A stretch of 64,000 nucleotides of DNA from Pochonia chlamydosporia 170 (GCF_001653235.2 NC_035794.1:3410001-3474000); one strand, 5' to 3'; counted from the first letter of the stretch, positions 1 through 12,094 are shown. Translations and numbers: made by a program. Notes: generated from the sequence alone by a model not told the origin.

Positions 1-1
1 G

Positions 2-3000
2 CCTCCTATGGTATCGGATGACTGTATGAAGCTCCTCTTATCCAAAATCCCCCCAGAGAGCACCGGGAGTGAAGACGATAGACAAGAACTCATTCTGGAG
101 CTAGAAAATCTCCCGCTAGCCATATCGCAAGCCGCAGCATACATCAACCAGAATTCGGATTTCATTAACGTTCCTAAATATCTTGAAGAGTTTCGCCAGA
201 GCGAATCTAGTCGTCTCAGTCTATTGAAAGAAAATATCCAGGATCTCCGGCGAGATGAGCGGCCAAACTACTCCGTTCTACGCACATGGGATATGTCCTT
301 TGAACATATCCAAAAGAACTGGCCAGTCTCGGCCAAAATGCTTTTCATTATGAGTATTTATTCCTCTCAGAACATTCCCGAGAAACTCTTGATGAAGTCC
401 ATTTCTGAAAATGAGAGTATGCGAACCGTCCTCGGGCCGCTACGGCAGTTTCACCTCATCACTGTCCACGCTGATCTACAGGTATACGATCTGCATAGGT
501 TTGTTCAGCTTGCCACAAGGACGTACCTCCAGAATATTGATGAGCTTGGCAAATTTCGTTCCATCGGGGTAAAGGCCCTCCTCAGCTCCTTGGAGAACAT
601 CCCTGCTTTGCCTCCCATGGAACTTCGATTGGCGTACATGAACTACTTGTCGCATGCCAATGAAGTGTCCGATCACGAATTTACCCAATTGGATGACATT
701 GAAGCTACATCTCAGCTGCTATCACGCATGGCTGTTCTTTGGACCAACAGCGGCGACCCGTGGAAGGGACTTGCCGCATCGACACGAGCAATCGAGATGA
801 GTAAAAAGTACTCTGACCCTGGTTCTGCCGAGATGGTCACTCGATTAGCAGTTCACGGCTATTGTCTGATAGAATCAGGTAATCCAGCCATGGGGGAGTC
901 TATTTTACGGGAAATGTTCGTCGCGGTCGATAGTGAAGCCACTGGCGATGATTGGAAGAATCACAGCTTCTTGGGGTTTGTTATCAGATATCGTTGTCAG
1001 CTTGCTATTTCCCTGGAGCTTCAGAGCAAGTTTGCAGGCGCGATAGATGAAGTCAAAAGAACCCTAGAACTAATCGATTCAGCCGAGCTGGATCTTCAGG
1101 ACTCTTTGTACCAGCTCAGAATCCGTCTTTGCAATTCTCTATGGCAGCAACAAAGACTGATCGAAGCCAGGGAACTGGCTGAGAAATTTCTCACAGACCT
1201 CCAAAGCACAACAATATCGAACTCGGCGTATTTTATGTTTCAGCTATTGCGCTTGCTCTTGAACATCTCCATGCAGACGAGGCGCTATGGAGAAGCAGAG
1301 ACAATACTTGTTCGACTGGAGTCCATGATCGATACTCAGTTTGGCGACAAGAGCTTCAATGGCATCATAATGTTACATGACAAAGCGATTCTGAAAATGC
1401 GTCTTAATGACTGTGATGCTGCCCTGGGCGAAATCGAAAAATTGGAAGCCATCACGAAGGAAATATACGGTGATGGCATGCCCTCTTTTCTTCTGACAAC
1501 ATTGTCCGTAAAAGGCGAGATGCTGGAAAAGGTAGGACGGTACAGTGAAGCTCTTGCACTCCGAGAAAAGTTGCTTCGGATCCGTACGGAGGCTTTTACA
1601 CCGTATCACAGGCATACAATCCGGGCTAGGATCGCGGTCGCCAGCAGTCTCAGTGCGATGGGTCAGATTGAACGTGCCTTGGAAGTAATGCAAGAGCCTA
1701 TTGGGACACTGCGAAGAATGGGAGAACCTGCTAGACCGGAGGCTGCTCTGTGTATGGTACAGGAATCGGACTACCTGATGCAATTGGGCCGTTCGAAGGA
1801 CGCCATTAGTGTAAGCCGAATGTGCGTGGAGATGTGCAAAGACTTACCGGAGTCCGAATTGGAGGTGGAAATGACGTGCCTCTTCAACTGCGGCTGCCAA
1901 CTGAAGGATACTGGATCGTATGAGGAAGCATCCAGAATGTTTCGCCTCACACTAGACAAAATGAAAACGATTCGACCAGAGGTGGATGGAGATATATCTT
2001 CCATCACAGAGAAACTTGCCGTCTGCTTGGAAAACAGCAAAGAGGTTGAAGCAGCTGAGTTACTGTTCAGACAAATGCTGCAAACAACGACGGGGACACT
2101 GGGGCCGCGCCATGACGAGACCTTTCTTTGGCAACAGCGATTGGCATGTTTCTTGAATAGACAAAAGAAGTTTGAAGAAGCAGAGAGAATCTTTAAAGAA
2201 GCTCTGGAGGGATCCAGAATAGCCCTCGGATCGCATCACTTCCGTTCAATGGCAATACAGGCCGATACTGCGCTGCACTACCGAGACTGTGGGAAACCAA
2301 AATTGGCGGAAACACTGGATAGAGAAGCCCTCAAGTTGAGACAGGAAGCCAAACCCCTTAACGAGTTTGACGTCTTTCAGAGCATGAACAATCTGGCAAT
2401 GACGCTCCATGACCTCGAAAAGCACGAGGAAGCAGCGGCACTCCTGGTCCAATCCATTGAGGGGCGTACACAGAGGTTTGGTGGTTGCAATAAAGAAACA
2501 GACTTTTACCGAGCCAATCTTTTAACAGTCCGAATGTCGCAGCGGGATTGGAGCAGTGCCGAGACGCTGTGCAATGTGATTATTGACTTCAGAACGCACT
2601 TCTTTGGGGCCTGTCATACCGACACTTTGAGCATTATCAAGAAAAGAGTTTGGGTTTGGGATCATACGCAGCAATGGCAGAGAATGATGGACTCGTTTGA
2701 TGATATCATGGCTCTCTACGATGAGGGGCGCGGCAACAAGGACGCAGAAACGGTATCTGTACGAATACGGCTTTGTCGCGCCTTTTGCGAAACCGGAATG
2801 ATGGAGAAAGCTGAAATGATACTGTTGCCGGTTTATGACGTGGTTGTGAGTGGTGGGATATCAGCTACTGATGCGAGCTTCTTTTCCTTGAGATACGGCA
2901 CGGTGTTAAGGGCCAAACGCCGCTTTGTTGACATGGAAGAATTCGCTCGGCAGCTCATCTCGATGATGGAAACGCATTTCCCAGAAGCACATGATGGTCA

Positions 3001-4333
3001 TTCGTCTCCGAAAATTATATTGACCAATGCTCTCGAGCTCCAAGGACGATTTTTGGAAGCAGCAAGAGTACAACACGACGTAGCCCTTCAGAAAGAAGTT
3101 GCCGATGGCTACGAGTCAGAATATTTCCAAACATCCTTGAGGGTGTACTTTCAGCTGGTTGCCAGTCCGTTGGAAATTGATGAGGCAACTGTGAAGGACC
3201 TTTGTATATGGAAAGAGAAACTACTCAAATGGTGTATCAATCCAGGTAAAATCCGAGAGTCTCTGGTTATTCTGGCGAGGGTCCTACGGAACCAGGACCA
3301 CCCGGATAGTATTGACATATTCCGCGTCTGTCTGAAGCACCAGGAAGAGGCAGGCCCTTACAAGGATCAGCTCAAATTGATGTCTGCGAAGAAGGAATTA
3401 CAATGGGCGCTCACTCGAACGGAACGCAGAAAAGAGGCTTTGAATGTGGCGAAGGAGATGCAGGGAGACTGGAGACAATATCTAGCATCCCACCCGGAGG
3501 TTGAGGAGCCCGCGTATGTCAGAATTTTTCTCGGCTACAGTCTTATATACTATGGGAAATGGTATGAAGCTGAGATGCTGGCGGAAGCGCTCTACCATGA
3601 GTGTCGCAACAAACATGGGGAGGATCACAATGACACGTTGGACGCCTTGCGTCTGTTTGGTGCCGCTCAGCTAGCGTGCGGGCGGTATCCTCAAGCTGTG
3701 AAGAGATACTCGGTGGCCTTGGGTAAGCACGAGTCTAAAGAAAAGACGAGCTCAGTGCTCTTATCAATCGTACGGGGGATGCTCGTTGAGGCGTACATGA
3801 AAGCCGGCGCGTACGATAAAGCAAAGGCTCTTGCTGATGAGCCCTTTGTGAATGATGCGACGTACAGTGGCCCGAGGAAGCGACATGAAATCAGAGCAAA
3901 ACAACGCAGGTCTGCTGCTTTGGCCAAATTAGGTCATTTTGATGAAGCAATGGGGCTAGCTTTGACGGCGCTCAAAGAGTTTCAGCTGCTGCTGGGACCA
4001 AACGCCGAGTGGACGGTTGAAAGCATCGTTCTCGTGGCGCAGATTCATTTCGAAAGAGGCGAGTTGACAGACGCTAAAGAATATGGCATGAGGGCGATTG
4101 TGAGATGCCGGCGGATGGACGTGCTGCACAACGCTCTGATGGCGAATTGTCAAATCCTGCTTGGTCGTGTGTATGCGTCCCAGGGATTGCTAGAAAGATC
4201 GCTGGTGATGTTTCGGCGAGCCTGGATAGATTGCATGGAGATGTATCACGACGATCACCCGATTTTGATTGAGGCTCAGAGAGAAACGGTCATTGCCACA
4301 GCAAAGTGGTATAAATTGGAAAGACAAGAGTGA
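2..4333 (+). CDS. NB-ARC/TPR NLR-like protein, 3' part (5' truncated by window)
   Basis: Open frame from the window edge to a stop at 4331-4333, about 1443 residues visible. The first 50 residues carry the end of an NB-ARC module (LENLPLAISQAAAYI, the GLPLA-like motif of fungal NB-ARC proteins); the P-loop must lie upstream. A winged-helix-like stretch follows (to about residue 180), and then roughly 1200 residues of TPR repeats of the kinesin-light-chain type, e.g. EEAERIFKEALEGSRIALG and LGPRHDETFLWQQRL. Family knowledge: STAND NTPases of this build act as intracellular recognition switches in fungi, with the TPRs as sensor. The ATG at position 8 is only the first Met in view and is not taken as the start. 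The gene converges on the muramidase gene, 149 bp away. The N-terminal effector domain cannot be seen. Confidence 0.9.
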   Translation, partial: PPMVSDDCMKLLLSKIPPESTGSEDDRQELILELENLPLAISQAAAYINQNSDFINVPKYLEEFRQSESSRLSLLKENIQDLRRDERPNYSVLRTWDMSFEHIQKNWPVSAKMLFIMSIYSSQNIPEKLLMKSISENESMRTVLGPLRQFHLITVHADLQVYDLHRFVQLATRTYLQNIDELGKFRSIGVKALLSSLENIPALPPMELRLAYMNYLSHANEVSDHEFTQLDDIEATSQLLSRMAVLWTNSGDPWKGLAASTRAIEMSKKYSDPGSAEMVTRLAVHGYCLIESGNPAMGESILREMFVAVDSEATGDDWKNHSFLGFVIRYRCQLAISLELQSKFAGAIDEVKRTLELIDSAELDLQDSLYQLRIRLCNSLWQQQRLIEARELAEKFLTDLQSTTISNSAYFMFQLLRLLLNISMQTRRYGEAETILVRLESMIDTQFGDKSFNGIIMLHDKAILKMRLNDCDAALGEIEKLEAITKEIYGDGMPSFLLTTLSVKGEMLEKVGRYSEALALREKLLRIRTEAFTPYHRHTIRARIAVASSLSAMGQIERALEVMQEPIGTLRRMGEPARPEAALCMVQESDYLMQLGRSKDAISVSRMCVEMCKDLPESELEVEMTCLFNCGCQLKDTGSYEEASRMFRLTLDKMKTIRPEVDGDISSITEKLAVCLENSKEVEAAELLFRQMLQTTTGTLGPRHDETFLWQQRLACFLNRQKKFEEAERIFKEALEGSRIALGSHHFRSMAIQADTALHYRDCGKPKLAETLDREALKLRQEAKPLNEFDVFQSMNNLAMTLHDLEKHEEAAALLVQSIEGRTQRFGGCNKETDFYRANLLTVRMSQRDWSSAETLCNVIIDFRTHFFGACHTDTLSIIKKRVWVWDHTQQWQRMMDSFDDIMALYDEGRGNKDAETVSVRIRLCRAFCETGMMEKAEMILLPVYDVVVSGGISATDASFFSLRYGTVLRAKRRFVDMEEFARQLISMMETHFPEAHDGHSSPKIILTNALELQGRFLEAARVQHDVALQKEVADGYESEYFQTSLRVYFQLVASPLEIDEATVKDLCIWKEKLLKWCINPGKIRESLVILARVLRNQDHPDSIDIFRVCLKHQEEAGPYKDQLKLMSAKKELQWALTRTERRKEALNVAKEMQGDWRQYLASHPEVEEPAYVRIFLGYSLIYYGKWYEAEMLAEALYHECRNKHGEDHNDTLDALRLFGAAQLACGRYPQAVKRYSVALGKHESKEKTSSVLLSIVRGMLVEAYMKAGAYDKAKALADEPFVNDATYSGPRKRHEIRAKQRRSAALAKLGHFDEAMGLALTALKEFQLLLGPNAEWTVESIVLVAQIHFERGELTDAKEYGMRAIVRCRRMDVLHNALMANCQILLGRVYASQGLLERSLVMFRRAWIDCMEMYHDDHPILIEAQRETVIATAKWYKLERQE

Positions 4334-4482
4334 GGTAGTCACAAATAAACCTGATTCACTCAAGATTCTCACGCTCTTATTGACCATGTTCAATGCAATT
4401 GATCATCCATATAATGTACAGTGTATTGCCCAGTCTTATCAATCTGATATACAGTCTATGTACAAGTACAAAGAAACACCCC

Positions 4483-5277
4483 TTAACCAGTAGCAAGCTT
4501 CTTCAAGCGAGTAAGATCACCATTAAAGATATCAGAATCACCGCTCCAGGGACTCTTATCGCTATTCTGCCAGATCGTCTGCGCAGGCCACCCACCAGGT
4601 ATAGTACCAGGCGAGCTGGCATACCGCGCCAGCACCAACGGGCACGTATCCTTGAAGGCCTTGCTATTCCCCGTGCAGGAAGACCACCACGAGGGATTGG
4701 TATACAGCATAGGATACCGCGTCGTCTTCTTGTGGTACGTTTCAGCAAACTCCTTGATCCAGGCGACCATGGCAGAGTGCGACAGGCCCCAGCACTGGGG
4801 GTGTCCCTGCTCCGACTCGAGGTCCACCATGCCGGGGAGCGTGATGCCGTCCTTGGACCAGCCACCGCCGTGCTTGACGAAGAATTCGGCTTCGGCGGAG
4901 GCCTTGTTCTGTCCGGGGTGGGCGAAGTGGTAGGCGCCGCGGATGAGCTTCGCTTTGGTGGCGCCGGTGTAGTGCTTGGAGAAGGTTTTGTCGGTGTAGC
5001 TGATGCCTTCGGTTGCCTGGGTGTGTTAGTTGGATTGTCAAAGAAGTCTGAATTTGAGAGGGAGGTTGGATTGTGAGGAGGAAGGAAGAGGGAAATGTAC
5101 CTTGATGATGACGAAGCGGGCGCCGCCTGCGTAGGCTTTGGCAAAGTCTACGTTGGACTGGTAGCCGGAGATGTCGAAGCCTTTGACGGTGGCGGCTCGT
5201 TCTTCGATTTCGATGGGGGAGGCGGCGACGGAGCCGACGAGGGCTGCGAGGCCGAGGGAGATGGCTGTGGTTTTCAT
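4483..5277 (-). CDS. Secreted GH25 muramidase (lysozyme)
   Basis: Two exons, 5277-5101 and 5016-4483, joined over an 84-nt GT-AG intron whose CTAAC branch site is near 5027; 236 aa. Residues 1-20 form a signal peptide (Ala/Val-rich core ending VAAS), so the protein is secreted. The mature part starts with KGFDISGYQ (Asp35) and has the PGMVDLES strand with Asp124 and Glu126, the acidic residues expected of family GH25 (N,O-diacetylmuramidase, cleaving the MurNAc-GlcNAc bond of bacterial peptidoglycan). The length is normal for single-domain fungal GH25 and no cell-wall binding module is present. Likely role, inferred: attack on bacteria or use of them as food. A TATA-like box lies about 65 bp upstream of the ATG. 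Confidence 0.95.
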
Positions 5278-5340
5278 GGTGATGGTTGTGGTGGTAGTGA
5301 TGGAGGTGAGATGAGATGTGATGATGGGGAGGGTGAGGTG

Positions 5341-5350
5341 GTTTTATATG
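5341..5350 (-). promoter_or_regulatory. TATA-like box of the GH25 gene
   Basis: On the minus strand the sequence reads CATATAAAAC, about 65 bp upstream of the muramidase ATG at 5277, a usual distance for a fungal TATA element followed by a short 5' UTR. Called from sequence and position only. Confidence 0.45.
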
Positions 5351-7616
5351 CTTGGCGGATGGTGATCGGTCAGGGTTATGGATGGAAGTAAAAGTAAGAA
5401 TGTTCCATAAATAAATGAGTTGGGCCGTTGGATTTGCGAGCTGAATTGTGTTCAGGACGAGGATGGTGATGTTGTGGAGTTGGATTGTGGTCAGCAATGC
5501 ATGTAATTGTCCGAGTGTTCAAACCATCTGCGTTCAAGTAACATTAACTTACGCTTATAGGTGGCAGATGCTGGCTAGTTTATTCATGACTGTAATGTAT
5601 GGCTAGCCACAGTGATATCGCATGAAATGGTAGGTAATGCCAACGAGCCTCGAACATCGTTCAATGCATGACGCTTCACACGCATCATCTAATATCGCCC
5701 TGCATTCTCAAATGGGAAAAACCTCGCAAAGCTAGACCCTGCATATCATTGCCACCTCTAGCGGGAATCGGACGATCGGACCCCATCTTAACGGCCACCA
5801 TAACGTCTTACTTTGCTTGGGGGGAAGAGCTGAAAGACGGATCAAGTTTGGCGGACGGATCCTTGTAGATTGGTGTGTCTGGTCCAATGATGGAGCGGGT
5901 GTTCCTGCGCCATTTGCAGGGGCGGGAATAAATAGAAACATTGTGGAGGGGGATCGGTGATGCCAAGGGTGAGTTGCGCCGCTGATGTTTACTTGTTTCT
6001 AGAAATAGATGTTTGTTACTTTGGGCGTTTGGTCCGTTGAGATTGGAGGCGAGTGTTTGCTTGGATGTTTTGTTGGTGATGTTGACTTGGGTGACTGGGA
6101 TGACAATGGTGGTTGAGTTGGGAGTTTGGTAAGGTGGACTGACGACTTTGATTCAATTGATACAGAGAGACGGGAAATAGTTGAGCAGATAAACATTGAA
6201 CATTTAATATAGATGAATGGATATAAACGTCTGCAATCGCCAAGAAGTCAGATCTCTGCGATGCAAGCCATCTCTTGGCGTAGGGAACAGGCCGGACAGG
6301 AGGGCTTGGCAACAATGTGCGACGTGAGAAGTCGGAATAATGCAGCCAACATCACAATATCATGTCAATTTTATAATTAATGTGTCTCAGTGATAAAGTT
6401 TGTCCTTGACGTTGATGTTTGTGTCTAAGCAGTAGGACAACGTCGCCTGAAATGAGTCTCTGAGACTAAGTTCGGATGCGTACCTAGGTAGTTAGCTGTG
6501 GCACAACCAGTATTGATTTAATCACTCCGAGTGTATAAATGCTTCCCAGACAGCTGAGAATGTGTAAAAGGTCAACTGGTTGATTACCAAACAGTCAAGT
6601 TTGTGTTACTGTTGTTGGCGGCCGCATAACAGGCGGCCAGGCTCCAACCAACCAGGCCTTTTCCAAGCCTGCAGTGCATGACGCACACAGCCTTGTGCAT
6701 ATCTTGCTGGTGTGCATCATGATTTAAGGCATGTGGCAAAAATGAGGAATATCGCCATAGAAAATAAAAAGATAAAATGGCAAAAAACATATAACACCAG
6801 GTATTCGCTGGTCGTCACCGACCCAACTACTAATCCGGCGCTCGCATGGTTATCGCTCGGAGATCAGACGGGATCCAGATTTTTCATGCGGCTATGGTCA
6901 TATGTACTGGCTTAGGTGAAAAATTGACTTATAACAGGACACGGACTGATAGTGGCAATTGGTCTTAGATTACGGAGTGCATGACTTGTATTTATGAGCC
7001 TTGGACATATAATTTATAAAGCTGGCATAGTAAGTTTATCCAGGTGTGTATGTTAGATGGCCCTCTCCTCTAAGCGTATGCACTGTGGACGAAGGGCGGT
7101 GTGAGTTACCATTGAAGCTGCACTACTATACTTGGCACCAGACTTTTTGAGTCGCCTCGCACCTGCCTGAAGGAACCACCAAGGCATGCCCTGTCGATAG
7201 ATCTGCTGGGCTTCAATGTTGCTTTCTCCCCGCACTCTGCTTTTCTCCAGACGTCTCTTCAAGGCTATGTTTGTGGCTAATACGTGCAGATGATGCGTAT
7301 CAGAAAAGTCGTGGAACTGATGTCTGGCCATCTTTCTCTGCAGTGGCAGAGTAGCCCAGTTTTGGGGCAAGCTTTGGCTGGGTAAGACGCCAAAGCTTCA
7401 GTCCACCTCGTTTCTCAAGGTTGCGTGACAATCCTACTGACCATAACATCTGGTTCGCCCAGTTCTTGAGAGGATCTGCACAATCTCAGCATGTGGTGGT
7501 AGAGGAGCAGCCTGAAGAGCGTTGCCAATATCCTCAGCCGCGCAAACGCAATGCGCTTCGAGAATCGACATGCACGACAGCATTGAAACTTTCGACATGT
7601 TCACAACCTGCTCGAC
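5351..7616. other. Intergenic stretch, no convincing gene
   Basis: About 2.3 kb between the muramidase promoter and the 3' end of the NACHT gene. The only candidate is a minus-strand frame at 7331-7053 (ATG start, 92 aa, MARHQFHDF... ending LEERAI) with balanced composition but no recognisable domain; it could be a small orphan gene or a relic of an exon. The left copy of a 47-bp direct repeat (6867-6913) lies here. Other short frames look random. Confidence 0.5.
6867..6913 (+). repeat. Direct repeat, left copy (flanks NACHT gene)
   Basis: The 47 bp match 13145-13191 in the same orientation without gaps, about 80 % by eye, with the core TTTTTCATGCGGCT and GTCATATGTA identical. Most differences are transitions. 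The two copies bracket the NACHT gene. Confidence 0.6.
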
Positions 7617-10600
7617 TCATCCTTCGCGGTGCTCACCTGTCTCTGTCTCGGAAGTCTTGCTGTCTGTATGTCTTCTTTTGGCCACTTGTTCGCCTGTAAA
7701 CCAGGACAGCCTTTTCTTGGCCTTGTGCTCAAGATCAAACCCTTCGGCCGCATACTTGCCTTCACTCATCACCTTTGGTATCGTTTCATGAGCTCGACGC
7801 AGAACCAGAGGAAGTTGCTCTGTCGGCTTTGTCTCACCGACAGCAGCGATGCTGTATGTCTTGAAGGGCCGATCTTCCCGATCCAAGAAAAGAACTCGAC
7901 TCGAAGGGCTTTGATCGTCAGCCAAGTTTAGCAGGATTGCTTGGTGGTCCCCCGAGATTGATTGAGGGAGTCGAGCAACCATCTCAGCTTCCATGACACC
8001 GTCTTCGCGAAGGGTCGCTAGCACAACGCCCCCTTCTGAACTCTCTAGCTGTGACACGGAACGTAATCCTGACTTGTCTACGTGGCAGCTCAATTCTCGC
8101 GACTTTTGCACTGGCGGCTTGTTCGTTCGGTACGGGAGGCGAGAATCGAGTACCTTGCCAGGGGAGGCGATCTGTCCAAGAGCATCGTCACCTGTCAATT
8201 TCTCTGTAATTTGGTGACCGTCATAAACGTCAGGGAGTGTGTTGGGATCCCAGTCGTTGAGGCGCTCATTGCAAAAGAATTGGCCGTCATAGTCGAAGAC
8301 AAGCTTTTCGGGGCATGAGTCAATATACCTGAATCTTCGTTTCCCTATAGAGGCAGGTCAGCATATGGAAAGGTTTATAGGCATGGAACGGGTGTGAGTA
8401 TGAAGTGATCATTACCCGGCGCTTCAAAATTCCAAATCCCTGCCCCGTCTTCCATGTACACTCCCAAAGTGGACTGCGCCTTCATTGTGTCGTCTATTAT
8501 GGGAGATCGAAATTTAATGACAACAATTGGGTATTTGGGGTGTAAAAGCGCACACCACTCCCCTTCCATGTCGTTCGTATACACGGGCTTGAATGCCAAC
8601 GACGCGACGTGGCGGTACGATGCGCGTGGGCTCGTCGAAATGCTTGTGTCCTCGTACACAGTGACAAGCCTGAGATGGCAGCTGGTTCCTGGGGCGACAT
8701 CGACCAGTCCGTTAGATTTGTGTATTGTCATCAAGTATCGGCCCGTGTCTGACACTTGGATGTCGTACTTGAATTGGAAGTCTTCGAGACCAAATTTGAA
8801 CGGCCCATGACGCCAGGCATTTCCTGTGAAGTCAATGAACTGGGTAGCATTATCTGCACAAAAGTTCGTCGAATCGCTTTCCGAGAGACGAATATCGACC
8901 ACACACCCGGGTGCAACAGCCCGTTGAAGATCCGCCGTGAGAGCCACGGGGCATTGAAAGGAGTGCAGCAGGGCGTCAGCTCCTAAGTCGCCGCTGTAGA
9001 GAAAGGGCTTGAGGCAACTTCTTGGTACCCTCAGATTGATCTCGTTCAACTTCACGTTCGGCTCCATTGACCATAGTTCAAACAAGACGGCGCTGCAAGC
9101 ACCCTCATGTTGTGAGATGTGTAGTCGAATCAGACCGAGACGGGCACCATCGCTTGAGATCCGCGTCTTGAGATGAATAGAGGTAAAGCTAGGGTCGACC
9201 TCTGCATCGAATCGCGCAACAACTTTGGCTCCTGATATTCGTTGCCAGAATAAGGATTCATTGAATGCAGATATACTTGGCTCCCATATTTCGTTGGGTT
9301 CCTGTTTGAGAACGTGCGCCCAGGACGAGTTGATTGCATCCAGACTTTTTGACAGCTGCATCAATGTCTTCCAGGCAGTTTCCCAAGCGGCCTTCAGATG
9401 CGCATCAAGACGTAATGGTAGACGGGGGCCGTCTTTCAAGAACGCATCACGGGACCCGTGGCGGATGACTGGTGGTCGACCGAACACCCATGACGCTTCA
9501 ATCCAGGCCATGACGGACGGTTTGCTTGACAAGAAGGATGATGCTAGTTGAACAAGTGTGCCGTCAGGGGGATGTTCTGATAAAGCAGCGACCGTCTCCA
9601 TGCATTCCAAGGCATGGAAGCTCCAAAACTCGGTCGCATAATCCAGAAACGGATATTGCTTGACTACGGATTCGCGATCCGGAGTTATACGGCTAGAGCC
9701 AGCCAATGGTTCAGGTGTCACGGTATGGTAGAGATAGGAAAGACATCGACAAGCCAATGATACATGACTTCTGTGGCTGTCCACCATGAACTCGGATAAT
9801 ACATCGCAACCATCAGCACTCCGGCCTTTCGCCTGCCCAAGGTACTCAATGATGGATAGATGCACGAAGCGAACAAACCCTTTTTGATCTATTTCCATCA
9901 ACGCCCCAGACAAGAGTCCCAGGTTTCGAGCGAAGCCCGGAATCAAGTCATCTAGCTCAAGGCTCCTATCCAGCGGGATAGCTATAACATGTTGAAGCTC
10001 TATAATGTGCAGCGGACGAATCGAATGCATCACAAGCTCAAAAACCTGCACTGTGCTTGAACGAGCACTACTGCCTTTCTGGATCAGGCTCTTCAGAATC
10101 GCGTCGTAAAGCAAGTCGAGACCCTGAAGGCGATTGAGATTTTGAAGAGCATGGCGCCGTTCTCGGGTGGAAAGATGAGGTGATTGAATGTATTCGACAA
10201 ATAGTAACGCCCAGAGAAACATTCCACTTGCTCTTTGTGCTATCTGATCAACCATTTCATCCAAGTCGTACAGCTGTGGCAGCAGACCTGAATCAAGGAT
10301 ACTCATGATTCTTGGGCGCAGAAATAGGCAAATATCGTCGAGGTTAAGCGCACTGTCTAGATGTAGCGTTGCGGTACTACTCTTCATAGTCCCCGGAAGC
10401 ATCACAGATGGTCTGCTGAATAGAGCAACCGAAACTGTGGCAGAACCGCCCCGGATGACATCCAAGCAGCGCCAAAACTGCATCTGGTCCTCGCATTCGT
10501 CAATTCCGTCCACAATAAGGATCAGATGATCCAGCCGTTGGATCAGGAGACATAATACGGCTAGGATCTCGTTGTCGGACGCCACAGGTTGGCCGCTGGC

Positions 10601-12094
10601 CTTGGAACTTTCGCGGAACAACAGAAAGCAATCCATGACATCTGGGTCGAAAGCGGGCATGATATTGAAGAGTTGCATGAGAACGGCTCTCCATACTGCT
10701 CCGCTCGATACACTGTCTCGCCTTTGCTTGTTGAAGTAGAAAAAGGTGAGGGCGACTCGACCATCTTGCTGGTTGGCTGTGTGGTGACGCTTCTGCAGGG
10801 TCTCGATGAGGGTTGTGCAAAGTGTTGTTTTGCCGAAACCAGGCTTTCCTATCACGAGGTGAGTAATCTGTGAGTGATAAGTGTGCCAAATCTACTGACC
10901 TAGCACCCATAACACTTGGGGTGACGCGCATTCATTCTCTTTATGCGAAATCCACTGAGACACAAGTTCGTGGTCAATAAACCATTCAGTGCTATCCAAT
11001 TCTCGTTGTCTTTGGGCAATTTCGAAGAGAGTAAGCCACGCTGGCGAGTTGATCCACGCCTGGAGGCTATGATTGATGAAGTCTACACGGCATTGTAAGT
11101 TTCCTTGCTGGCATCATGTTGAACCAGGACAAGATAAATAGCACATACCGAAATTTCTCCACGTAGCATGGCGGTCATCTTCAAACATCTCCTTCTCAGA
11201 GAACTTTTTCAGAATGCGGTCTATCTTTTCCGCAGTCTCCAGCTGTTCCATGCCGGTGCAGGTAGATATCTCCAACTCGACGAGCCTTTGGTGCTCGTCC
11301 CATCTTCTGAGCAGTACGTCATACCGAACATTGAAGGGATTCAGGGATGTTTTGTATAGTGAGTGGATGAAAGACCCTCTGATGGACAGAAATCCTGCAA
11401 TATATAAACAATTCGACCTGTGACACGAGGATTTAGAGAAGAGCAGCCTCACCGGATCGCTTGCGAGAAAATATTTGACATATATCGAAACAGAACTGAA
11501 TAAGGTCCGCATATATGTACGCCATTGCAGTAATCAGCCGGACAGGAGGTTGGCGGCCGGAATGGAGACTTGTCCATTTTCTAATGAAGTCTTCATATAT
11601 GGGCAGTTTCAGGCTCATAGCCTGGAATAATTCGCACACACCTTTGAGAAACTGCGCATGATTCGTTCCCAGCTTCATGGTCTTAGTATCTGCCAAACTC
11701 ACTCACGTCGACAACTTACCATGAATACGAGACGCAGAGAACCCCAAGCAATGGCGGCAAACTCTGGATGCGAAGAGACAAACAGGGAAACAATCTCGAA
11801 GAATGGGTCCAGTCGTTCGGCTAGTGCTGAGACGCCTTTGCAGCATCGCATCAGGGTGCTTTTTTGGCTGGGATGGTTTTGCGCTTGACTTTGGACTGCT
11901 GTTAACATGGATTTGGCGTTGGGGTATTCCTGGAAGATGTCGAGCTGCTCTTTTGACAGGGACGATCGGAATTCGGTGCATGCCATGTTGAAGATTGACA
12001 CGGGGTCGGCACTGGATGTGAATGAGCGGCCTGGGTTTAGATGGAGATTTTGGATAGCCTGCGACATACCTGGGCTCCGAGTCCATCTCGACAT
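7617..12094 (-). CDS. DUF7708-NACHT STAND protein (NLR-like)
   Basis: Six exons: 12094-11720, 11681-11453, 11394-11149, 11103-10900, 10848-8416 and 8344-7617; phases agree throughout and give about 1404 aa. The N-terminal ~340 residues match the fungal DUF7708-type region (VSLFVSSHPEFAAIAWGSLR). The NACHT domain starts at about 350 with Walker A GKPGFGKTTL (352-361) and has Walker B LILIVDGIDEC (460-470). A winged-helix-like segment with FVHLSIIEYL follows. The last ~650 residues show no ankyrin, WD40 or TPR repeats, which is unusual because most fungal NACHT proteins end in such a sensor. Expected role: NTP-driven recognition switch, perhaps in heterokaryon incompatibility or antibacterial response. 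The first intron is only 38 nt and is the least certain junction. The 5' end could have a further upstream exon. Confidence 0.88.

Noticed and set aside
4503..5497. Long Pro/Arg/His-rich frames on the minus strand over the muramidase gene
   Set aside because: They are alternative frames of the GC-rich GH25 exons; only the frame with DISGYQ and VDLES has family support.
7617..8198. 193-codon frame as a separate gene
   Set aside because: Its start is TTG and the frame joins, with correct phase, through a 71-nt intron to the NACHT gene; it is the last exon of that gene.
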